Origin: Climacteris rufus
Lineage: Eukaryota > Chordata > Aves > Passeriformes > Climacteridae
Direction: 5' to 3'
DNA length: 64,000 nt
Assembly: GCA_013398175.1 (NCBI GenBank)
Contig: VZRZ01003917.1
Coordinates: forward strand, 683,790 to 747,789
Positions 54,344 to 64,000 of this stretch are shown one piece after another. A program made the translations under genes and the position numbers. The notes under the pieces are model-generated. The model worked only from the letters and a program-made list of their open reading frames with translations. It made no database searches and was not told the origin of the DNA. Each line of letters opens with the position of its first letter. Position 1 is the stretch's first letter.

Positions 54344-57300
54344 AGATGTTTAACTCAAGTATCCCACCCTCTATTTCTGGCCAACGACACCTGGGCATAC
54401 AAAACCTATCCTGTTATTCATCTAAGTATCTTTTAGCACAACTCTGCTGAGGCTGAGAAGCACTAGGCAAAGGTCTGTGTTACTGCTGTGCTTTATGTGG
54501 CACCACTGTGCACATCCTCCTCGTTTCCCTGACGGGGGAGCCATTTCACATACAGCGGTGTAGTGCATTGGAGCAATGCACAGAACTCCAGCTGTAAGGT
54601 GATCACACTCAACATGACCTCCATTGCACATTAAACCAATACCATAAATGTACCTGTTCTGACCTATGTCTCAGTCTATACCTGCTGATACCATAAATGC
54701 CATGAGAAAAGCTTCTGACATTCCATCCTTCCTTCTCAGTGAGAAGCAACCCACACCTTCCACCACCTAGTTGGGATACATGTTTGAACATGCCCCTCCA
54801 GTTCAGTGCGTGCCTCCAGCTGCCTGTGACACTGGCCAAACCAACAGCAGTCAGTCCCAGACCAGGTACCATTCTGGCAAACACCTGCTTGGACACCTTC
54901 CTTCTTTTAGCAGAAGGTATGCTGTCCTGTAAGAAAGTGAAGATCCTGTCATCTTACCAATGCAACTCCTATCTTCTCTGTTTATTACAGCAAGGGCGTG
55001 AGTTAGTTTATAAAACTGTTTACTTAGCAGGGGTGCAGTAAATACTGTAAATTGTTAACAATTGAATCATCTCCTGCAAAAGTATAGTGTGTAGATACAT
55101 GCAACAGCTGACTGCATATTCCAAGTCCTGATGTAAAATCTGAAATGTTTAAAAGAATATTTCTTCTGGTTGTATTGAAGTAAGGATACTTCCATTACAA
55201 ATCCAAAATCAGCACATTTATTTCGTAGTATACGTTAGTATCATTAGTATCAATCCCTCATTTTTATCCATATCTCCACATACTCAATTTTTAAATCAAT
55301 ACTGAAAGTGTTATTTTTCTAAAGGTAAATTTTAACTGCAGGGAGTGTGGAGACTGTTACTCATCAGGAAAAAAAATGGTGGTTGTTTTTTGAATAAGAC
55401 TTTTTGGGTTGTATTTTCCTTCTCATTCTTAAAGCACTGGTGTTCTCAGGAAACTGCCTGTTCTTCCATTGGGTGAAAAGGTGTTCTGCTGGAAGTTTGC
55501 ACCCGTACTTACGTTGACCTCATTAGACTGGGACTTGAAGTTTTATCTTAATACCTCTTTTACCTTTCTTTCCTGATTCCAAATGTGTGTGATATTTATA
55601 CTTTTTTGTACGTTCTTGGAATCTGTGAATGACAGCTGCCTTTCGAGTATTAGCAAGTCTCTCACTGCAACTTCCTCTTCAATTAATGCAACCCACTCTC
55701 TGTACAAATCACTGTTGCGTACCTGAAGCATTTAGAAATCATGCGTCACATCTAAATGAAATATTATTCTCTTGCAAAACTCCCAATATTGTAAATGATG
55801 GCGTGTTTCTATTTACCTTTTGATTTTTGAGCCTTAAGGTATGCTGAGATCACATTCTCTTAGGAATGTGATGTCAATGAATGTGAATGTTAGTGAAGAG
55901 TAGGAATGTGCCTTTCTTTTCTTTTTTAATAAAAGTGGAGATAGTCACACCATCAAAGACCTCCAGGAACTGGTACAGTTACTCTTAAGGCAGTATTCCT
56001 CAAAAAAAATCACTCTTCACTATGAAAGCAAACTGTACTAATCTATTTTTAAACCTGTTTACTCTTGTTTATCCAGTTGTATCAAATACTACATGATGAA
56101 CATGAAATAACTTTTTGCTTATAAAACTGAATGGGCTTTTTACCACGAAAACTAATTTTAAATATTACTTTTGCTACCACCATTTTAGTTCTGTATGAAT
56201 AGACTCACTTGCACGTCCCTGTTTTAATTTCTTATTTCTCCTCCTTACAACTTCCATGTGAGTTTTTTTTTTAATCAGAGAAAATCCATCTTTGTTAAAG
56301 TTTACAGTGGTGTGACAGTACTATTACACACTATTTGTTTATGTACTGACCATGCCATTCAGCATATGAGCCTGTGTATTTTGCTGATACATCTTTTGCT
56401 GATATGCTTTTCTTTCCTGTGGGCATCCTATTAATGTTCAAAAGGTTTATGTTGTCTCTTGCCTTTGCATTGCTGCTTTTTTGTGGCTAAGATGTGGGCA
56501 TACACAAAGTATCTCTTGCCCACACTTCCCACAAGGTGCTGGACCACTCACATATTGCAGCAGCATGAGCACGGTGACCTGCATTCCCTACCTCCTGCAA
56601 AGAGGCCATGTGCTGTCAGATTACAGTTCCTGCCTAAAGGTCCCACACTCGTTTCACTCCCACAAAGTGTGTGATGATCTGCTATGACTGTGCAGTTCTT
56701 GTTGCGAAAAGTGAACCATCCCAGTTCATAACTCTGAGACTTCATAAAGGCAACAGAATCCCCTCCTGCAGTTAATACACCACTGTTTATGTAACTTACA
56801 CAGATGCATAGCATAGCATATCCTCAATTGGGTGGTCATCCCCAGTCACGTCATTAATTCCTGCTCATTTAATGATTATCTGTATTCCTGGGCACCGGCC
56901 ATTTTAGTGAGACTGTTGGAGGCATTACTGCTGACTCTGTATGTTGAAAAAAAAATCCAGAAAGCAGAACTCCAAATCCTAAAGATTGGCTTAAAAAGCT
57001 GTGTTTATTTTTAAAGGGACAGTTTATTTACATATGAGCTTTTCACTTAAATTCACATTCTGTGTTCAGTTCTCTTCTCAGGAACCGGAATGGCTAGGTA
57101 TATTTATTTTAAAGCCCGAACCTGAGCTGTTCAGCTCCACAGGAACTGAGCTTAGAGCAGAATGCCAGCTATCGGAAGGCTAGGGATTTCATGACAAAGT
57201 GTGACAAAGAAATAGTAACATTTTAAAACTCCTCAACAATAGAGACAAGAATTTTAGGAATTAAACAGAGATATAATAGTGGCTAAAAGCTGATGTTTAT

Positions 57301-60300
57301 TATGATTGTCAGTTTCTACCTTCCAGCCTCTTTTTTTCAGAAAGCAGAAATGTAGTTACAGAGGGACAGATGGATGAAATCATGAATGCAGATGAATGGT
57401 TGAGGGGCCCATCCTGAAGCTATTCAGAGAGAATAGGAAAATCTCTTAAGTAGGACAGTATCAAAATGCTCACACAGCTGTTGGTCCCTATAACCTTCTT
57501 GCCCTGCTCTCTTATGTCTTAGAGTAATTGTAGAAGACTATTTCCTGTTGTAAGCAACACTTTTAAAAGGGTGGCAAATCAGTTGTGTAATTCATTCTCT
57601 AAAGCATTGTACAGATTACATGCAGAGCTTTTTGTTTAAATTTGAAAAGGTAAAAGTGAAGATGAGCTTGGTAGTCAGGCAGAGTGTTTTAATTATTGGT
57701 TCACTACTCTTAATATACAGAAACTGGCCAAGTGAAGCACATACTTGCCACGTGGTTCTTCTACATATATAATGCCCTCCCAGCACAGTGGTGGCCAAAA
57801 GTTGTGGCAATACACTGTGCTGGCTTTTGAGCATCTACTGTGCTATGATTAGGTATCTTGCAAGTATTTTCAAGATCTAAGTAAAGAAATAGAGTTTCAT
57901 GCTTAACCACAGGAGAATATTGGGAAGGGATCCTTCCTGAAATCAACAGAACCTTGAAAACCTGGAGATACCTGGTCCCCTACATTCTTGTACCTTTCTT
58001 ACATAAGGAAATACCCGTTAACACCATACAGGATGTAGACATGTTAACTACACCCAATGAGATTTTTTTTTCTTGTGATGACCTAACCAACCTTTAATAT
58101 GGCTGTAGGCGTGGCACTGTAGCCTGGGACCTTGATAGTGTTTGGCAGCAACATGACGAGCACTGTAGATGTAGCCATAAAGAGCTCACTGTTTATAATT
58201 ACATCATTGACTTTGATCCAAGGCTAATGTCTTAAAAACTTACGATTATTTCATTCATTTAATAATGTTTGAAAGAAGAGCCATCATTCATGGAAAATAA
58301 AAATGAAGTTTACATTTTACGTTTTCTTACCAGGGTAATTGTGTAAGGCATTTCTCATGCTGCAAAGCTTTAATTTCAGTTTGTTCAATAACTAAGCAGA
58401 GTATAATTCATACAGTAGACAAAAATAATCAAATCCAAGAAGTCAGAATAGGTCCACCATTCTGTTTTCTGTCCATGTCATTAGGCTGCTGCAAATCACT
58501 AAAATCAGTGTGTTCCAAACAATTATTTGTATTACTGTCTATGTTTGTTTACCACTTGGAGATCTGACCCATTTTCATCACTCTTTTGTACCTGGCTCAG
58601 TTCAAACACAAGAGGAGATATTCCCTTCCCATTGAGTACACATTCACCTCCATTACCTCCCACCTGAAGTGCAGGCAAAGCACATAAGCAGGAAGCCATC
58701 AGCCCTTAGAAAATTCTGTTTCTATAGAAAGCACTTGTACATCTCAGCAGTGCAGACTGCCACAAGTCTCAGTCTCTCCTACTCTCAACTTCTTATTGAG
58801 TATTGTATCCATCCTTTTGTTGTTAGTGTGCAGTGGTGTGGTCCTGGCACATTTTGAAGATTGCCTTAAGGTGTGTCATTTCCACTGTTGATAACTCCAC
58901 TCACGTAGAAAATTTCTCAGAAAGAGGAAGGAAGAACTTCCATAATAACTACTCACAGGTAATAGGAAAAAGTACCACTGGCCCTAAGTCTACCATTTCC
59001 TATTCAAAGTACATGCCACATTTCCAGAACTTTGTTTTCTCCTGTAAAAATCAAATACATTTAGGGAACACTAACAACAACCAATTTTTGGCCTACACAA
59101 ACATCTCCATCCAAAGCAGCTTGTCCTACCCAAACTGAAGCTTCTGTGTCACACATCATGGGAGACTCTGGCACACCCAACACACATGTGGATGTCATCA
59201 TTGCACTCAGTTTCCTTCTGTGAGAATGAGACACTGGAAGCTTTCCTTCACACTGTCTTCCTGTCCTCCCCAGTCTATGCTGCTTCTGCCCCATTCCTTC
59301 CTCCTCTACTCTGTGGAGTATGACACAGCAGCAAGTCAAACAGTGTGCTGTGTTCATCCTTCAAATGTGCTGATCTCGTGCATGGACACTCAGCAGGCAA
59401 TGTGGGAGAGAGAGGACCAGATGTCACTACTTTGAAAGGTGTGTAAGGTGTCTGCCTTCTGCCCAGGAAAAAGTGTCTATAATACACATTCTCCCCCTAC
59501 TACTACTCTTAGGTTGACCCAAATGTAACAAAGTACAGTGTTCTTCAGAGCTGGGCTGCTTTGTCAATGCTGCTGAGCATCTTGATTAGAGAATGGAGGT
59601 AATGATACCTAGAAACTAATGGTCTGGGCCTCACAAAATTGTCCTCCAGTTACAGGCCTTGTGTTCTTAATTCTTTATAGTCCTTACAGGCCAGAGATCT
59701 GTCTCTCCTCTTTGGTATTGTCCCTGACCTGAAAAAAGAAGATGGCCTTCACCTTGCTGAACTTGCATTAGAACTACAGTCATTTTACTGTAAGCTGTTG
59801 GAACAGCTCCAATATCACTTCTGGGAAATCCTCACAGCAGCAAAACCCTAGTCCTCTCCCTGCATAGCCAGACATGAGCAATGATTTCTGCCAGTTGTCT
59901 CCATGCCTCTATGATGAGGTGGCTTAGAGTGGAACACCTCCCTTTTCTTATGGAAAAGAGGCATAAAAAGGGAAAAAAACCCACATAGAAATGAAACAGG
60001 GAGACACAGTACAAATAGGAGAAAGAGTATCAAAAAGAAGTAAGAAAGGTAAAGGAAACAGAAGAAAGCAGAGGAAACAATGAAAGTAGTAATGCACAAC
60101 AAATTAAAAGCCAAATTCTAAAATGTCTGCTTTGTATTCCATGAGACTTTGTAGGACAGTGCAGAGGTGTTCTTACAAGGAAACTGAGAGAAAATGATTT
60201 GAGGAACTTTATATGCAAAGGGCAGGGGAAGAAGGTGATTTTTTTCATTCATGCACACTGTGTGGGGAGCAGTAGGTAGAGGAGTAAATTCTCCTCTCAT

Positions 60301-63300
60301 CCGCACCGTGAGTTCGTCTGGAGTGCAAACAGTTGTTCTCCAGATGTCTATGAGAAAGGAAAACAGCATTTGCAAATCTGAAGGACTGGAGGCCTGTAAC
60401 ACACAGGTATTGTACCCTTGAGCAACAGAACAGAGGCTCATCTGACTTACCATTTTCTATCTTCTACAATCACAGGTTTCCCTTGGCTAAAATCAGTCTT
60501 TGTGAAAGTTTTTGGGAAAACATAAACACAACATGAAAAATGAAATATTACCTAATGTAACAGTATGCTGAACAAAAAATTCTCCCTTTCAAAGTACCTG
60601 CGAGAAAGGATGAACCGTACCTGTACTGATGTACAGTACAGGCAGATGTACTAGTGGAGAGTTTTCAGCCACTTGTGGTCATTAAAAAAAACAAGCTTAA
60701 ATTAAGCGTGCACTTCAGTGTTAGGAGAATAAAGAACCCAAAAGGTCCTACCTAAGGTCATAAAGAAGACTGTGGAAGAGCTGTAAACTGAGTTAATGTC
60801 ATGAGGGCACCAGGCAGGAAATGAAGAGCCTTGTTCTTTGCCCTTGGCTCTGCCACTGACTTGCTGCGTGGCAAATCACTTCCTCTTCAGGTGACTCAGT
60901 TTCTCCCATAGGCAAATTGAAATAATGATTCATCTTTGTAGAAGGACTTCAAGAATGAAGACAGAAAATGTTATAGAAGACTGAAGTAGGAATTCCATTC
61001 CAGTGCTCTCCCCAGGCTATCTTTTGTCCCCTTCTTGCTGGATGTTTTGAAAAATGATGTCTTTATTACAGTGAATGGTATTTTGTTAGAGATAATAAAG
61101 CTGCAAATTATATAGCAAAAGCACGTTAATGAATTAAATGCTGAGTGACTTGTATTATATGCTATAAACAAACAGAAGATGTGCTAAAAGGAAGTTATCT
61201 GTGTTGCAGAGTCAGCCAAGCAAAAAAGGAAATGCCAATTCACTACTCAATCTGGAGGAAAAAGCAGTATGTGACTAAGGAATTTTAAAATTTGTCATAC
61301 TATAAGAGAAGCAAGGTGGGCAGGTATTATTAGACAGAGGTGTCCTGAAAAAGGTACGGATATAAAAACTGAATGAAAATACATTAGATCATAAAAGGAA
61401 TGTTATAATTTTAAAGTCAACAACCTTATTTACAGCAGAAACAAGAAAACATATAGCAGTTAAGGCACTACAAGAGGACAAAAAGGAGTACAGGCCTTAC
61501 TTTGTGGTTGGTATCCAAGGAAACTGAATTAACCCTGCTACAAGCTTCAAGAAGTAAAATGGGGAAGACAGGCAAACCAAGGTTTTCAAACAAGCCTTTT
61601 GTAATGTATTCCTTATCATCCAAGTGTCCAAGTGAAATTGCACACAGGAACAGCTTTAATAATATTAATTATTCACAAATCAAAATGTAATTAATTGGAA
61701 AACCATCTAGAAAAATATAAGACATAAACTTTGCCAGCTAAAATCTATAACAGCTATTATTATTTACTTGAATGAGAGTTTTCAATATCATACATTTGCA
61801 CATTTGCAACCTAGTGTACATCTGCCATTTGTTATAAACCACATGAAAAATCCAGCAGTATCTTATATTGACCAAGATGGTACATTCAAATTAATGCTTA
61901 AATCTACATTTTACGTATGCAGTTGAATGTACATAATATAGAAATTGTGTTTTGATTTTGTTTATAAAATGTTTTAAACCTTTTGGAATAAAAAAAATTT
62001 GTTCAATCTCAGTAAAACCAATATCCAATAGGTCTATAATTTTGTTTAGGCTTTTACCCAGGCAAGTTTTTCATGCTCCTTTATCCTCAGCTCAAGGACA
62101 ACACCATGTCCATTCTTAGATACATCTGGACCTATTTTTATCATATGAAATAATATAAATATATAAATGAAGCTGAATTGTTCTATGAAAAACAATAACT
62201 ACTTCAATTGTTTCCATATATTTTGCATGATGCTATGACATTTATTTTATATCACTGCCTTGTAATTTCATTTTAGCTTTCTTTTATAACATTTATTTGC
62301 TTTCCATTGGCTTTTTTACTAAGTCTCTGGACCATTTCCTACTTAAATTATCATTTACTGAAGCTTTAGAACCTATTACTCCTTTTTCCTTCCCCAAGGA
62401 AACATTTTACTATGCCCAGTTCAGCAATTTTTATATCGTTTTACATCATTCATCTTGACATTGTGTTGGCTGTACAAGTTCCCTCATTTATTCTGTGAAC
62501 TGTGGAAGTCAGGGCCTTTTTAAATCTGTCTGCAGTTGTCATTAGGATTTTCTGAAGATCTCATGCCAGACAAAAGTCTCTAAATATATCTTATAGATGA
62601 TATATACATTTTAGCACTCTCATTATCCATCTGTTGCTCTCAGATTTCATGTTTTACTTTCAGCTTTTCCATAATCTCACATTATTTCTTATATTTTTGA
62701 CAACTGGTAATGCTGTAGTGCTGTAACTTATGTAATGAATGGATTGCTGAGGAGACATACAAGTTCAGCCACTCCATCTCTCCCTGCACTGCATCTCTTC
62801 TTCTATGGGTTTCTGTATTGAATTTGTTTGTATTAGAATACTCACTATGCTTTGCCTGTTTGGTATTCACTGTGGAGTACTCAGTACTACATGAAATATG
62901 CAATGCAAGAACATGCTGTGTGTAAAGGAGTAGTTTAACCTATTAATAAATGTGCTACAAGGTGACTATTCTCACTCTGCTTCAGGTGCTGCCTGTGAAA
63001 TTTGGAACCAAAAAGGCTCGTCCTTGGTCTCTACAATCTACCACTTGTGTGAAAATATTTCTGGTCCTGACTATCGAGAAACCCTAATCTCCAGCACTTA
63101 ATACGACAACGAGAAATCCCAGCATTGAGCTCTCTAAGCAGTATAGTCCTTTTATATATCACTACTTGCCACAGACAGAATCCCAGAAGTCCTCTGGAAT
63201 GCCTACTTCTTTCAGTGAAAAAGCAGCACCAACCTTCTGCAGAGATGCAGAAGTCTTTTCTTTTTCTCAGAATATCCTATTTTAATGAGATAATTTCCAA

Positions 63301-64000
63301 ACATATAATTTCATGAATATGAAAGATGTTTAATGCAATTCAAAAGGCTTGCAATTATTGTGCTTAATGCCAGGCACATCATATTCTCTTGCGGATTGGA
63401 TCATTTCGTAGTTTTTGACTTTGCCAACACCCCATCCTTCTACATCTGTTACTGCATTTCTTCTCTTGGCTTTCTTCCCTGAGTGTTGGGGATTACAACC
63501 CTTGGCATTCAGTTGCTCAAGTCCTTTACCCATCACTAGTAAAAGGACTGCCCTCAGTCCAGATGTTTTGATTCTCTGTATCCAGTCCCACATGAAACTT
63601 ATCTTAGTCTGCCCCGTGCCAAGACAACTGAAAGTCAGCAAAAGATTTTATTCTCTAATATGTGATAAATTAGTCTTAACAAGTATAATAAACATTATCT
63701 GAAAACAAAAAGTGCCATTTGAGTGACCAGGAAGCAGAGAAGTCACAACTTAGATCATAGAAAATAATTTGCTGGGGAAGGAGTATTCCACAATAAGAGA
63801 ATGTAAAACACCCTAATAATAAGTTCTTGATTTTCATGGTATAGTCTTCTGGTGTTTCAGATCACATCAGTGTGTTAAGTTTTTCCTTTTTCTAGCTTTA
63901 TAGCTCAATATACTGCACTTATTTCTAAAGGATAGTATGTTACACAGCTTTCCTTGTATTGGGATGCATTGTAATACCTTTACCTGTTTCTTGTGTAAAC
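54344..64000. other. Intergenic sequence upstream of LEMD3, no gene recognised
   Basis: About 9.7 kb. No open frame above about 110 codons is seen, none matches a known protein, and no tRNA or other RNA gene was recognised. Parts (about 54700-54900, 56460-56690 and 59140-59440) are somewhat GC-richer than the rest but without ordered motifs. In other vertebrates the next gene in this direction is WIF1 on the opposite strand. None of its signal peptide, WIF domain or EGF repeats is visible here. Confidence 0.6.

Noticed and set aside
54344..64000. WIF1 exons at the right end
   Set aside because: No WIF-domain or EGF-repeat translation could be found on either strand.

Overview
This is a vertebrate, almost certainly avian, genomic window. 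It is AT-rich with introns, GC-rich first exons in CpG islands, and CR1-type LINE tails, the dominant interspersed repeat of birds. It contains one clearly recognisable gene: LEMD3 (MAN1), an inner nuclear membrane protein that binds R-SMADs and dampens TGF-beta/BMP signalling. The gene lies on the minus strand. All 13 exons were located by matching the translated exons, with canonical GT/AG borders and consistent phases, to the human LEMD3 protein as I remember it. No search was run.

Layout. 1-4370 has no recognisable gene and is perhaps intron 1 of the next gene. 4400-5640 is a CpG island interrupted by a 654-base gap; conserved gene order (LEMD3 followed by MSRB3 in the same orientation) suggests the MSRB3 promoter, but no MSRB3 protein sequence is visible. 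About 6150-8147 is the probable LEMD3 3' UTR. 8148-33575 carries exons 13 to 2. 33576-51293 is intron 1 as assembled. 51294-52567 is exon 1, whose 5' part (LEM domain and start codon) is lost in the gap 52568-53089. 53090-53260 is the upstream part of the LEMD3 CpG island. 53300-64000 is intergenic, expected to lead towards WIF1, and holds a CR1 tail and one unexplained, broken open reading frame.

The main peculiarity is in the assembly. A 2.07-kb block holding exon 1 and neighbouring intron is present twice in direct tandem (48354-50426 and 50428-52515), joined by a single N. The other three single Ns in the window (31572, 49896, 51842) are also flanked by duplicated sequence. The best reading is that overlapping contigs were joined with an N instead of being merged, so LEMD3 exon 1 is single-copy in the real genome. 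Each copy is frameshifted at a different N. Together they cover one open exon, so about 822 residues of the protein can be read and about 100-130 N-terminal residues are missing.

No undescribed biological system is convincingly present. The biological leads are a NAGNAG acceptor at exon 9, glutamate-rich expansions in the nucleoplasmic domain, two possible cryptic exons in introns 9 and 10 (one looks CR1-derived), and the broken reading frame upstream of LEMD3.
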